From Pisolithus tinctorius (taxonomy: Eukaryota; Basidiomycota; Agaricomycetes; Boletales; Pisolithaceae): a stretch of DNA of 64,000 nucleotides. Positions 1 to 11,062 of the stretch are shown here, one piece after another. Numbering within the stretch: position 1 is the stretch's first letter; each line of letters begins with the position of its first letter. Position numbers and translations under genes: made by a program. The stretch covers positions 62,001 to 126,000 of the forward strand of contig JANFAH010000091.1 of the NCBI GenBank assembly GCA_024663395.1. Direction: 5' to 3'. The notes below the pieces were generated by a model. The model was not told the origin of the DNA. It worked only from the letters and a program-made list of their open reading frames with translations, and ran no database searches.

Positions 1-822
1 ACCCCATGGCCAAGAACAAATTAGTACATTGCAAAGCATCTTTGAAGTGGAGCATTTGAAGAAAAATAGGATCTTGCTTGATACACAGTGTATGTATATA
101 TATATATATTCTGATCAGGTTAATGATGACTACTGTGCAGATCGCATGCCACCTCAAATTGGAGAGTTCATTTCTAAGGCTGTCTATGAGGGCTTCTCAG
201 GTCCAATGAAGCACATCCTTTGCCTCACACTGATGTTCCAACCTGCCATTTTGTAAATGTACCTGGGGAGCAACTGCCTCATGGAACTGGTTGGAAGGTG
301 GGAGAAGTTTTTTATTACAAGGGTGAATGCTAATGTGATAATTAGAATCTCCAAGAGTGCCAAGCAATCCTGAAGCTGGCCCAAATCTTTCAGAATCAAG
401 GGAAGAGGTTCAAAATCATCACCCCTTATAAAGATCAAAAGACATTGATTGAGAATGAACTCAAAAGTGCTGATGTGCAGTGGGAGGACAAGTGTTTTAC
501 TGTTGATTCCTTCCAGGGTAAGATCATTTTCTTCTCTATTTTCCATACTACCCCTGACATATCAGCAGGGAATGAAGAAGACTATATTATCATTTCTCTT
601 GTTCGTTCTTCAGAGCTGGGATTTCTTGAATCTCTTCAAAGGAACAATGTAATGCTCACAAGATGCAAAAGAGGAATGGTGATTTTCACCAGTAAGAAGT
701 TTATGGAAAGGTATGGGAAAGGGTGTTTGGTTGGCCAGTTGCTTGAATATTATGATGAAGCCTGGATTGAAATCCAGGAAATGGAGAACACACACCTTCA
801 TCTGATATGTGGAAACAGGTAG
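1..822 (+). pseudogene. UPF1-like superfamily 1 helicase, C-terminal part (AAA_12 type)
   Basis: This is the 3' end of a gene entering from the left edge. The last part of a superfamily 1 RNA/DNA helicase is readable: YRMPPQIGEFIS (motif IV region), then FKIITPYKDQ, then VDSFQGNEEDYIIISLVRS (motif V) and NVMLTRCKRGM (motif VI with its arginine). Three short introns fit exactly: 90-140, 298-345 (with a CTAAT branch site) and 518-568. One base is missing at about 198-201, so the frame before it (YRMPP) does not join the frame after it (SNEAHPL). The stop is at 820-822. The block has very few CG dinucleotides, unlike the DNA to its right. UPF1-like helicases of this sort form large families in basidiomycetes; the specific substrate is unknown. 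Either a pseudogene or a gene with a one-base sequence error. Confidence 0.75.
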
Positions 823-1649
823 GTAATTGGGTGTAGAGACATGTTCTTGCTTTCCTTGCTTTGTTGCATTCTGTGCTATCTTGATGTTTGCTTGTTGTGC
901 TTTATGCTTTTCTTTTTGTTGTGTTCTGTGCTATTGTTCTCCCATTCATCTTCCATGTATCATACCATACTAGAAAAGAAAAGAAAAAAAAGCAAAAGGG
1001 ATGCAGCGCATTCTCTGTTGCAACAATGCTGCAGTGTGATTATTCACAGCTTTTCAGATGTCATGATTTTACAGTGAAGTATATCTATAGCCTTTAACAG
1101 AGCCCAGTCTGACATGTTCTGTGGTAGCTTGTACACAATGGCCACTTGGGACAGCAACTCTGGACTCTGTAATGTTGACTAAAAGACATACCATCACCAA
1201 AATGGCCAACATGATTACCTCTCTCATCTCTTTCTGCACACTTGCTGATACAGATACCCCACATGCATGTCAGAGTATAACAAAGGTCATCCATGAATGT
1301 ATGAGTAGAGATGATTGAGCAGAAATACTTGGAGTCAATGCAGAATTTGATGGAGGGTTCAACAAGGTTCATTGCACCAGAAGTTTACAATCATGAGAAA
1401 CATGTTTTGCATTGGCAGAACAGAATATGCATAACCAACACTATACCCACTTAGGAATGGAGCACCAAACCTGCCATGTACAGAAAATGGACAGTAAATG
1501 ACAACAGTCAAATGTATGAAACCTAGCTGTGGGGGACTCAATGAATATAAAAGGCACAAAATACACCCACCCAGTTCTACAGAATTACCAACCCTCATTC
1601 AACCCAGTTGCCATGTCCGACTTTACCAGAAAACAGGATCTGCAAGAAA
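823..1649. other. Intergenic, no supported gene
   Basis: No coding region is recognisable. The left two thirds continue the CpG-poor composition of the helicase block; CG dinucleotides become frequent from about 1610. A TATA-like stretch (ATATAAAAG) lies near 1546-1554, with no convincing gene behind it. Confidence 0.4.
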
Positions 1650-3700
1650 TACATCACGCCATCCAGGTTCCCATTTAGTCTTTTGGCTGTTGTATGACCG
1701 TGATGGTTCACTTCTTCGAGCAAGCGACGTGTGCCCAGTCGCCTGCCGTCAAGCAAGTTCCATTAGGTACCCAAGATGTTCCATAAACCTGGACGACCCG
1801 GTTCCGGGGCCTGCGATGGCCGCACAGGTGGGTAGAGCATGTGCACGAAGCACAGAGATTGGAAGGGCAAGGGCGATTCCAGTGGCTAGGAGAGGACCAT
1901 TAGATCAGAGTAAGTAACATAATAGCACCCACTTACTGCATCGTCGATATCCCTTCCTTCTACGGCCTCTGCAAGTCTGATCCTTCCTGGTCCTACACTC
2001 TAGCACAAACGCGAAGCTCTTACCTGCGACTCCGAATGGTCTCTGTGCAGCCCGATGAAAAAGACCGTCTCAGGGTGGTTTCATACACGGGAGCCGTGCG
2101 TCCATGAATCCGGTAGTAAGCTAATTGCATTGCAAGTTGGATCAAAGCATCCAGAGGGTAGCCAGCTGCGTGTACATCAATCCAATATCGTGCAAATTAC
2201 TCAGGGACTTACACACGTGCTGGATCTTGTCTTCACCAAACCTTGTAAAGTACATCGTGTGGTGACTTGAGTCTACGACCAGCACTTTTTCGCGGTGCAT
2301 CGCATCCGCAAATACTGCCTAAACGCACGAAGACGCAACAAAATCAAGTCTTTCTCAATGCGTACGACCAGCAATGCCGGCCTCTCCATGTCCGCGCATT
2401 CTCGGCTCGGCTGATTTGTTACCAGCAAGCGGTTTGTTCACCATACCTCCGGAGAGGACCATGCCCCGGCCTTCGTCACTACCCGCTCACAGACGACGCT
2501 GGGGATCATTGCACACATGGCTGCGTGTTTACCACAGGCACCGACACGTGTGGTCCGCTCCACAATGAGCCGAGGTTTGTGAAAAAGAACAGTTTTATAA
2601 CGCAGGAGGGGCACGCCTGCATTGCTGGTGCTGAACCTTGGCGGAGGTCGTACGGAACCGGATTGGGGAAGACAAGTCCATGTGAGGTTGGGGGGTACCA
2701 CTCTGTCCGTCTGCGTCACCAGCTGGATCGCTTCCACAGTCAAATTTCTCATACGGGCCCGCGGAACGGCCTTGTCAGTTAGAAAAGTTAGCGGAAACGA
2801 CTTTCGGTTGTTTCATCAAGTGACACGAATGATGCAGACCAGTAATCAAGTGAGAGAGCAAAAAGAGACGCCTGGATCGCATCTAAAGAGAAAGCATTGC
2901 ACGAAAACAGGGAATGGAGCTGAGCATAGTTCTGTCTGACACCAGATCGATTTCTTCTCCTGTAAAATGCCTGAGTCTTACCTCGGCCCACACATCCTTG
3001 AGTACATCCTCTGGCATTTCCCTGATCGTCCATACAATCTCGTCTACCCACAGAGGTGCACCGTTCTTCGGGTCGGCAACGCGCAGTGCGTAGATGGAGT
3101 TGTGTGCCATAACGACGATGGTCGATGCCTAGGGCGAAGAGGCGGCAGTGGCAATGTAAACGCAACTACATCGAGGAACGCGACGAACGTTGAATATGAC
3201 CAATAAGCAGCGTCGTAGCCAGATACCTGACATCTGCGTGAACTGAATGCAGATGAGGATATCAGAAAACACACCTACGCGCGTAGTATCCAAGTATAAT
3301 TCCTGTCTGCTTCCATTCAGCACACCCTCAGTACTGCGATACCATGTTGCATGTATGATGTTTGAAACCAAGGGTGAAGCAAACGGCCCTCCTCGTCTGC
3401 CACGGAGTGAATCCCTGCCCTTGCCACTGGGTCCCTTCGTCATGATCTCCACTGGCACTTCTACATTTTCTTTAATCAGAAGCTATCGTCTAACCAACTT
3501 TGCGGTGAGACGCCGGTCGTTGAGTGCACGTCTTACTAGATCCACTGAGGAAAGATTGGACAACTTTCTGGCGTTCTTCAAATGCTGCAGCAAACGGTGC
3601 GCTGCCATCCAATTTGTCTCGGAGCAGCACTAGTGGTTGGATGTGGTCAAGGTACTTCATTCACTGTGGTCTTGTGCGAGCGATGCCTGACGTGTTGCTT
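1650..3700 (-). pseudogene. Choline/carnitine acyltransferase family, decayed
   Basis: On the minus strand, pieces of a carnitine acyltransferase appear in the right order. Near 3560-3660: YLDHIQPLVLLRDKLDG followed by APFAAAFEERQKVV, the usual N-terminus. Near 3290-3420: GPFASPLVSNIIHATW and QELYLDTTRVG. Near 3020-3110: IVVMAHNSIYALRVAD. Near 2490-2590: LFHKPRLIVE and GACGKHAAMCAMIPSVV, the catalytic-histidine region. Near 2000-2160: ALIQLAMQLAYYRIHG, TAPVYETTLRR and TETIRSR, the most conserved C-terminal block. These enzymes move acyl groups between CoA and carnitine or choline in mitochondria and peroxisomes. Here frames change between almost every block, and beside the catalytic His the usual Glu is Lys and an acidic residue is Cys, so it is unlikely to be active. 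A gypsy element sits about 15 codons upstream of YLDHIQP, separating the gene from its presumed promoter. The C-terminal limit is uncertain. Confidence 0.68.
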
Positions 3701-3709
3701 GGACCATCC

Positions 3710-3714
3710 GGTGT
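3710..3714. repeat. Target-site duplication GGTGT (left copy)
   Basis: GGTGT directly precedes the left LTR and is repeated directly after the right LTR at 13215-13219. This is the 5-bp duplication expected of Ty3/gypsy integration and shows that both ends belong to one insertion. Confidence 0.9.
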
Positions 3715-4003
3715 TGTAATGGTGATGTGAAGTTATAAGACTTGCAACGACACCACACCAGGATTCTTCTTAAATACTACTCGTTTCCAGAGTGAAAGGT
3801 CTGTTTGATTCGAGGTAGAAAAGAGAGTCCCCGTACAGTACGCTACATAGGCCATTTTATAGGTTAGAGAGCAGGCACGAAATATGTCAGAGTACTGCTA
3901 CGGGTAAAGTAGGATCAAGAAACAAATGAGATGATAAGTAAGACTGTCATAGAGAATTCACCATCTGAACAAACGGTCGACAGCGTCGGACCGAGTCCTT
4001 ACA
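3715..4003 (-). repeat. 3' LTR of the gypsy element
   Basis: 289 bp, TG...CA ends with TGTAA/TTACA inverted termini. It differs from the 5' LTR only at 3723 and 3727, where it has T and the other copy has C, each in a CG context. It contains TATAAAAT on the minus strand near 3854-3861. Confidence 0.95.
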
Positions 4004-4018
4004 TTCCCCCCTCCAGGG
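4004..4018 (-). other. Polypurine tract next to the 3' LTR
   Basis: On the minus strand CCTGGAGGGGGGAA runs directly into the start of the 3' LTR. A purine run at this place is the normal primer site for plus-strand DNA synthesis, and it fixes the orientation of the element. Confidence 0.8.
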
Positions 4019-4050
4019 TACAAAGTACCCTTTCTTCGTGTAAAACTTGC

Positions 4051-5209
4051 TTACAAAGCAGCGTCCCCGGCACTTCCCGCGGTCTCGTCCTGGGGCATCG
4101 TTTCATCAACTTCACCCTCCGCATCTGCTATGCCGTCGTAATCCTCTCCGTATTCCCCTTCGTCGTCCGGGCCATCGAAGACACTGTCGACGCTTAGATG
4201 GTTAATCGTGATATGAGTAGGATCGGCGAGGGTGTCGAAAGGGGGATCCATGTCTAAGGTAGAGGTCGAGGAACTAGCGACGGTGGCATTCTGACGATTA
4301 TCAGCAGTGGTTTTAGGTGCCTCGCGACGCCTGCTTGTACGCGAGGTCTCGACGTCTACTGGTCCGAGGCCTCTCTGATCCTTGTGTTCTAAACGGCGAC
4401 GAGTTGGGACGATCACCCAGAGGCCCCCTTGTACGACGATTGTCTCCTCTACGATCCCGGCGGTCCTGATAACCTCGCTGGGAGCGATCGCGCTGGCGTC
4501 TAGCCCTCTCTGCCGCGTCCCAGAGCAGGCTATTCAATGTCTCAGTCTCTGCAGCGTTGAGTACCTGCCCGCCCTCTATCTCTTCCCTGCTACGCAGGTC
4601 AGCGTCCGCTCCCAGAACTTCCTCCCTAGTTGGGGCTGGGCCCGTGATGACAATGCGATGTCCCGTGCCAGGTTCAAGGTAAGCGAATCGCGACCTCGTA
4701 GTGGCTCTACGGTGGTAAGCTTCCCTGAACTGACGATATCCAGCAGGGACGTCGAGGGGATCTCCCTCGTTTCGCCGCAGCGCTCTGTCGTACACGAAGA
4801 AGGACCGAATCTGCTCACGGTGAACCAAGAGTCGCTCCTCTGTCTGCCCAGGGCCGGAGTCAACCCAGATGACAAAATAATCAAAGCTAGTCCGTTCAAT
4901 GGAACGACTTTGGGCAGGGTTCGACATAGTGGCGGCCTGATGACGTCTCGTGTCAGGTGAGTGGTTGATAGCTAAGCTCTGTAGCTCGCTAACGATGTTG
5001 GACAGGGTGTTGTGGAGCGTCGCTAGATTTTCGGGGCTGATGACGGGTTGCCTTGCAGGCCGAGATATCAAGGGAGCGGGGTGCGATCGGCGACGTGCCC
5101 TCTTCGGGTAGGAGGCGGTTTTACGGGCGTAACAATGACAGTGGGAGTCGCACTTGCGTCCCCTGGGCCTGGAGGTGTATAACGCTCGTGAGTTGGATCG
5201 TGTACGCAA
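4051..5209 (-). pseudogene. Extra ORF between integrase and 3' LTR, function unknown
   Basis: After the chromodomain the element carries about 1.1 kb of further coding sequence. The main frame runs from 5209 to 4313; a true ATG at 4927 begins MSNPAQSRS. Visible features are the segment FDYFVIWVDSGPGQTEERL, a Pro/Gly-rich segment GHRIVITGPAP, and a long Arg/Asp-rich tail (RRQRDRSQRGYQDRRDRRG). A second frame (4416-4051) continues with an acidic end (DGPDDEGEYGEDYDG) and stops 48 bp before the LTR. A frame change near 4350-4410 separates them. I recognise no domain. The basic then acidic tail could bind nucleic acid or a partner protein, but that is inference. Such a 3' ORF is not part of the minimal gypsy gene set. 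Confidence 0.55.
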
Positions 5210-5261
5210 ACCTGAACGTAGGTGGGCCCGACGAGGGTGATCCGAAGGGCGGCGTGAATGG

Positions 5262-6280
5262 TTATAGGGACGACTCGAAGCGCAGGAGGTCGGTTGTGTT
5301 TAGTGGGCGATGAGGGTGGTACGGACGAGGACGGGTCTTGGGTTGATGATTTTGAGAGCGGGAGGATCCAGCCGTAGTGGGGTGTAGGTGAGTGGATGGG
5401 GACCTCCAGTTGGGACATGAGCGATTTAAATGGGCCCCACAGATATGCGGTGTCAAGTGTCCTATGAACACCTGGGAGTCGTCGTCCGACGAGCTCCCGT
5501 CGCTCTCGTCCCTTAAATTTTCAATCCCATCAACCCCAATGGCCTCGAAATAATCGGTAAGCGCTTTCAGGTGCGCGACCTCGTCGTAGGGTAACCACGT
5601 TCGATCTCCAGCTGTCCACTTCACTTCGAACTTCGCGTCCGATCGGCTGCCACGATGGCTAATTATCTGGTCGACAGCCCATTCTCGGTTTGTCCCTCCG
5701 AGTTCCGGAATCTGATCGTCTTTCCGTCCAGGGAACTTTCTATCGTCATTAGGTATGTGCACCCTTAACAATGATGAATGAAACACGTCGTGAATACCTC
5801 TTTGCTTTAGGTTATCAGGTAATTCAACGCGATAAGAATTATTCCCGAAGTCGTCCGAAATGCGGTACGGTCCAATGAATTTCGGTACGAGCTTTCGCGA
5901 TGTCCCCCTTGACAAGCTAATATTCTTGGTGGAGACGTACACGAGGTCACCCGTAACAAATGGGCACACTCGGCGCTTTTTATTAGCGCCAACCACTTGT
6001 TTCAATCGTGCCTTTAGGATTGCGTCATGGGCGTCCAACAGAGTAAGTTTCATTTTATTGGCAAACGCTCTCACGCTTGGGTATTCATCTCTCGTCGGGG
6101 AGTCCCAGATCATCCGTCGAGGCATCCGTCCGTGTTCAGGAAGAACGGTGCGTAACCAGTTGATTGATGTTGCGTTATTGATTGCAAACTCGATGGCAGG
6201 TAGTCGTGACACCCAGTCCTTTTGATTCGGCCCGATGCAGCATCTCAGCATCTGGGCAATGGTTCGGTTGGCGCGTTCCG
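5262..6280 (-). pseudogene. Integrase C-terminal part with chromodomain
   Basis: This frame picks up directly after a one-base loss at the end of the integrase core. It begins with TERANRTIAQMLRCCI, where the Glu is the third catalytic acid of the DDE triad. Next come WVSRLPAIEFAINNAT, the SH3-like C-terminal domain (FVTGDLVYVSTKNISL, LVPKFIGPYRI), the linker IHDVFHSSLLRVHIPND, and a chromodomain (EWAVDQIISHRG, FEVKWTAGDRTWLPYDEV, LTDYFEAIGV). Chromodomains on integrases steer insertion towards modified histones. Past the chromodomain is an unassigned proline/histidine-rich tail to 5262. Confidence 0.85.
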
Positions 6281-7192
6281 TGCGCCATCTGTTTCCGGGT
6301 GGTACGCACTCGACATTTTCTGCTTAATCCCAATTAGCTCATTTAGGCGTTTCCAGAAGGTACTAGTGAACAGGACGTCGCGGTCGCTAATGATCGCTCG
6401 AGGTAAGCCGTGGTGTTTATACACCTCGGCGAACATTAATTCTGCTACTTCACGAGCAGTATAGGTTGTTCGGCTCGGTACGATGTGCACCATGGAAGTT
6501 AGCAAATCGATAATCACCATTATCGAGTCATACTCGCCGTCGCGGTCTTTGGACTCTGGGAGCGGTCCCACAAAGTCTACTCCAATCGATTCCCAAGGTC
6601 TGGATGGTACAGAGAGTGGGTTTAGTAGTCCGAATGGTTTGTGGGTCGGTGGCTTGCTCCGTTGGCAAGTCTGACATGATGTACAGTATGCGGTGATATC
6701 TTTCACCATAGAGTCCCACCACAGGAATTCACGAATATATGACACCGTCTTTCTGGCGCCTAGGTGGGCGAGCAAGGAGTGGGCATGGTTGATGATGACC
6801 TCCCTAAGTCGTTTGCCGTCTACCTCAATATCAGGTACGCAGAACACGGTGCGATCCGGGAGTTTCAGACTGATGAATCCGTCAGGCGTGATATTGAAGT
6901 TCTTGAAAGCCTGTGGGTCCTCGATGATCCGTTTGAAGAAAGGGTCCCTATCATACTTGTGCTTAGCGGCTTTGAGTATCCCTTCGCTTCCTGGGTATAC
7001 AACCAATGGTACCCTAGTCGTCGGTGCCCTCGTTATGTCACCTTCCGACGTGAGTTGCCCCGTGTCCGGCATAGGGATCCGCGTGTCATGCATCGTGTTT
7101 ACAGCGTGTGTGTCCTCAGGTGGGGGACGTTCACTGTCCTCATCCCCCTTCCTTCGTTCGCCTGGGCCAAGAAGAACGAAGCGATTCTTCAT
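6245..7192 (-). pseudogene. Integrase: zinc-binding domain and catalytic core
   Basis: The N-terminal HHCC zinc domain is present (HAHSLLAHLGARKT, then YCTSCQTCQRSK). The core follows with the first two catalytic acids in GVDFVGPLP and ISDRDVLFTS, and the approach to the third (YHPETDGA). There the frame breaks at about 6281: one base is missing just before the TER motif, so this frame ends out of register and the catalytic Glu lies in the next frame. The enzyme joins the cDNA to the host chromosome in the nucleus; as written, this copy cannot make a full integrase. Confidence 0.88.
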
Positions 7193-7217
7193 TCTCCTAG
7201 CAAATTCGATACCGGTT

Positions 7218-7550
7218 TCAGGCCAGCCAGTCTCCGGGCGGTGTTGGAGGGCGACGATGGCGCATGGTCACTCTCTTGGTAGCGGGCTGAGTAGGTGCGT
7301 CCTCCGTGCGTTCGCATGCGTCATCCGCACTGCTCATTGCAGCAGGCGGCTCCCCCTCCATAGGTCGCTCCTCAACGCTCGTTGGAGAGGGCATCGCCGG
7401 AGGTTTCAGCACTAATCGCAATCGGCGCACAGAGGATGGTCCCGCTGCCTTGGGCGCTTTGGGGGAGTCACTCGGCGAAGTGTCTTCCGGTTGTTTCACT
7501 GTTGCCCGCGCTTGGGACCTGGTGGACATCGCCATCGCTTCGACCAACAT
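7218..7550 (-). pseudogene. Pol linker between RNase H and integrase
   Basis: A low-complexity Ser/Pro/Arg-rich stretch (MSTRSQARATVKQ; SPSDSPKAPKAAGPS) joins RNase H to the integrase frame. It has no recognised domain; spacer segments of this kind are usual at this point of gypsy polyproteins. Confidence 0.55.
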
Positions 7551-7605
7551 AAAGGTGCGCTGATGATTTGCTGACGTTCCTCCGTATTGGCAGACTCCTC
7601 AATCT

Positions 7606-8484
7606 CTAGGTCATGATGCAGATATTCGCTGGGCGCACGGATAGTCCCTGGCCATCAAATTCATACATCCGAGAGAGAGCGTCCGGGAGGATGTTATCGA
7701 CACCAGGTACGTGTTTGATATCAAAGTCAAACTCGGCCAGTTTCTCTAACCAGCGTGCTTGTCTCCCAGACAGGTCTTTCTGTTCCAGCAAGTACATCAG
7801 ACTCTTATGGTCGGTAACCCACGTGAAGTGAGTGCCCTGCAGTATATCCCGGTGCCTTAACATCGTTTCCACCCCAGCAAGGAGCTCTTGCTCATGAACG
7901 GGGTAGTTACGTTGAGCTGACGACATCTTCGCAGAGTAAAAGGCGGCTATCTTCGCGGACTTCCAGTCCTTCCCCTGTGCAATTACTCCGCCTATTCCAT
8001 TTCCGCAGGCGTCGGTCATAACCCAGATGGGTTCGCGGTCGGGTCCGTACTCCAAGGGAACGCGGCTGTGACTCGCACAGGTGGCAACGTATTGTTTCAC
8101 CGTTTCGAACGCTCGCTGCTCAGTAAACGTCCACCGGAAGGGACGAGTTTCGGCGCTTGCTTCTGCTAGCACACCCAAAGGTACGCGGACTTTGTAGATG
8201 TCGTCTGCCAGGTAGCCTACTGACCCAATAAATCCTTTGCATAACGTCCGGTTGGTGGGGACTTTCCAGTTGAGGATCCGATCGACCTTTTCAGGATCCA
8301 TTTTTATTCCATCATCAGTGACGACGCGACCCAGGATCTTCACTTCATCACACAAGAAACGAAGTTTCTTCTCGCTCAGGTAAAGTTTCTCTCGTGTGAG
8401 GATTTCAAGAACGAGTTTGACGTGTCTAATGTGATCTTCCAGGGTCTCAGAGTAGATGATTATATCATCCAAGTATACGTCCAT
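7606..8484 (-). pseudogene. Reverse transcriptase palm end and RNase H
   Basis: Starts at the RT active site DVYLDDIIIYS (YLDD at 8464-8475), continues through the thumb (LGRVVTDDGIKMDPEKV, FIGSVGYLADDIYKV), then RNase H. All four RNase H acids are seen: VMTDACGNGIGG, HEQELLAGVE, VTDHKSLMYLL and DALSRM. The domain copies the RNA template to DNA and removes the RNA strand inside the virus-like particle. The frame changes at its upstream end, where a different frame carries the RT fingers. Confidence 0.9.
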
Positions 8485-8774
8485 GAACGTTCCACATATT
8501 CCCCAAAAATGTGATTCATTAGGGCTTGGTACGTCGCTGGAGCGTTGCAGTCGCCTTGCTGGACTACCAGACTGACCATATTTCCGTCTGGGGTCGTAAC
8601 GGCCGTCCTTTCTACATGCTCGGGGATCACCCGAATTTGTTCGTACGCGTCGGCTCCATCAATGATCGACCTATATGGCCTCTTGGCCACTCGCCGTAGG
8701 ATACCATCCATATCAGGCATCGGTGACGATAACTTGCGCGTATTCTTGTTTCGCTCGCAGGTCGACCACCACAC
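8460..8774 (-). pseudogene. Reverse transcriptase fingers/palm
   Basis: Carries KLSSPMPDMDGILRRVA, PYRSIIDGADAYEQIRV (first catalytic Asp region), TPDGNMVSLVVQQGD and NAPATYQALMNHIFG, all standard Ty3/gypsy RT blocks. Frameshifts separate it from the protease side and from the YLDD side. Confidence 0.88.
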
Positions 8775-9459
8775 GGAGTCGCGGAGGGTTCCCTGCCTTT
8801 GGTATTAGCAACATTGGGCAAGTGTTCCTTGCCGCGGTTAGTTCCCAGCGGCCGGTTTTCAAGTAGGCGTTTTTCTTTTCCGCCCAAAGAGGTCTTAACG
8901 CCTCTGGACATCTAGATGGCCGCCAAGGGTATATTTTCTTTTCATCTATCAGTGGGATCTCGTGATTTATGGCTCGGAATGGGGGAAGGGCCGTCGCTCC
9001 TACTTGGGAGCATAGAGGCTTTGCTAATTCCTGTAAGTACTTCCTTGCCTTCTCAAGGTTCTCATGGTAAACGTCCGTGCGTGATTCCAGGGTTGAGACC
9101 TGCGCTCCTTTCATCTCGGTGGGCGTAACACTTCCCACAACGACTCTAGGCGAGTGTAACCCCACCATTACTTTGTGCTGATAGAGGAACGGTGTCCCTA
9201 GGATCAGATCGTAGTTTTGCAAGTTCATGACATCGAAGTATCGTTCGCAGTCAATCCCTTGATATTGGAAACGGGCCTTAGTGCCGAAGTTCACCTTGGA
9301 CCGCGAGCCCTGAACCGCGAGCTGAATGGTGAGAGGTTTCTCAAGCGAAATACGTTTCACTTTCAATTGTTCTGCAAGCGTCACTGACATGAAATCAGCC
9401 AGCGATCCCGTATCGATCAGCGCGCGCGCCGGGTGGCCGTTCACGTGCACGACGACCAC
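8713..9459 (-). pseudogene. Aspartic protease and start of reverse transcriptase
   Basis: Begins with VHVNGHPARALIDTGSLADF, the retropepsin active site (DTGS), followed by a fold-completing NYDLILGTPFLYQH. A linker leads to RT blocks IPLIDEKKIYPWRPSRCPE and NTCPMLLIPKAG, LRVVVDLR. The protease cleaves the Gag-Pol polyprotein. Frame changes flank it on both sides. Confidence 0.9.
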
Positions 9460-10481
9460 CAGAGGCTTCGGTATCTTTGCGTGAAATCCTTGGCTATCGA
9501 GGAATTTCTCTGTAGGGTCAACTTATCCTCATCGCGGACCTTAACGCCATTCAACTGGATCATGTCATACGGTGCGTCTTTCAACTGATCTGCGACCCCG
9601 TTGGTTTCATCATTTCCAGCGCTCTTGAATAGTGCGCAGATCCCCGGGTCTTCTTCCTCCAGGGGGTCACTGCTCGTTAAGGCTACACAGCGAAACAGCC
9701 TCTTAGCATGCCAATGCACGACGTCGAAGTCTGGCCTGGAAATCCTTTCCAGCGGGAGGACCAGGCGGGCCGCCAGGTGATAGTCAAGTACGTCGATTGT
9801 CGTCTTATCTTCCCTAACACACGCAAATGTCCTGAGTTTCCCCCTTCCAGCATTTGAAGACTGTGCTCCTCGAGCTTAGCGATAATGCAGTCCTCAATAG
9901 GGCGTCCCATGGGGTTTGATCTCCAGGTCCGCGCGCCTCTTGGCGTCTCAGTTTTTCGGGATACCAGCGCGTTCTCCCTTTCGAAACCAGTACCAACTAT
10001 CAAGTCGGAAAGCAGGGTTCATTAGCAGGTGCGTTTCGACTGTAATCTCGTCTCCTGGGCCTAATACATCTCGTTCGCTTTCCACAATCATGTGTCGGCC
10101 ATCCATCAGATCATAGACCAGGAATCGGGAGTCCATATAAGTGCGCAACGAGTTCGGGTCATCGCCGGGGTAGCAGATCCCGGATAGTCGTTCCATGGCC
10201 CTGTCCTCCAGGGGGTGCCCTAGTTTTGTGCCCACCCACCAGATTCCACGGGCCTGGTTGCTCCTATAGGCGTAGACATGTATTCCGTCATTCGGGGCTT
10301 CTTCTTCGGGAATGGTACTATCGCTAGTTCGGTAGTCTTCGTCGTCTGAGACGCTCTCCAGGTCTGGGAGATCATCATCAGGTACGCCATCATCTTCCTG
10401 GATCGTAGGCCCTCGAGCCTGAATGAAGTTCAAGGATACCTCAGGGCCGTGCCTAGACGAACTGCCAACTGACGTTGGCAC
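9460..10481 (-). pseudogene. Region between Gag and protease with a duplicated unnamed domain
   Basis: Two related segments follow each other in shifting frames. Segment one: LGHPLEDRAMERLSGICYPG, SRFLVYDLMDGRHMIVESER, HLLMNPAFRLDSWYWFRKGE. Segment two: MGRPIEDCIIAKLEE, FACVREDKTTIDVLDYH, ERISRPDFDVVHWHAKR. Each has a G-x-P-hydrophobic-E-D start, a central F-x-hydrophobic strand with charged turns, and an ending in P-x-F-x-hydrophobic plus W. An acidic stretch (EDDGVPDDDLPDLES) precedes them and the DTGS protease follows. The fold is unknown to me. The position suggests a structural Gag-like or protease-linked module. Confidence 0.6.
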
Positions 10482-10499
10482 TCAATATCTCCGAAGTCG

Positions 10500-11062
10500 A
10501 CACCCACACCAAAACTCGTAACGCCTGAGGACTTGCCGGCATTGAGCACGGTCTGACGATCAGGACAATTCCTCGAGAAATGCCCCGACTTATGGCAGAT
10601 GAAGCATAGGCCCTCCGCCTTATGCGTTCTTGCTCTTCTTTGCTTAGTTTAGGGCATCACGCTTCCGCCTGCCACGTCTGGTGCGTTTCCCTCCCGGGTG
10701 TGATTATCGGGCGTAGCGGCTTCCTTTCGATAGCCTTCGCCCTTAAATCTCCTCTTCCTTTCGCGTCTTCGCTTGTGTCCGACTTGTGAGGTTCGGGACT
10801 CTCTGGTGACGCGGCGCACTTCCCACCCCTGCTTACTCCTTCGTCGCTTAGATCTGAGTATAGTCACCAGCGACAGTCTGGGCGATTTCGAGGATCTCAG
10901 CGGATGCCGAGATCTTCTTTAGTGATGAGATCTCCGGGTTCAATTTTTCTTTCCATAGGTCTCGTTGGAGCTCCTTTCGGAGTCCCGACCAAACTTGTGC
11001 ACCTTAGTGCGTTCGTTCTCCGATCATGTTCCATAGCTCGTTGAGCTCGTACAGGTAGTTTT
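10500..11062 (-). pseudogene. Gag C-terminal part with CCHC zinc knuckle
   Basis: At 10565-10606 the minus strand encodes CFICHKSGHFSRNC, a perfect CX2CX4HX4C nucleocapsid knuckle that binds the element's RNA. Between the main Gag frame and the knuckle, NYLYELNELWNMIG and LRKELQRDLWKEKLNPEIS are recognisable capsid-end sequence, interrupted by a stop (TAA, about 11003) and frame changes. Confidence 0.8.
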
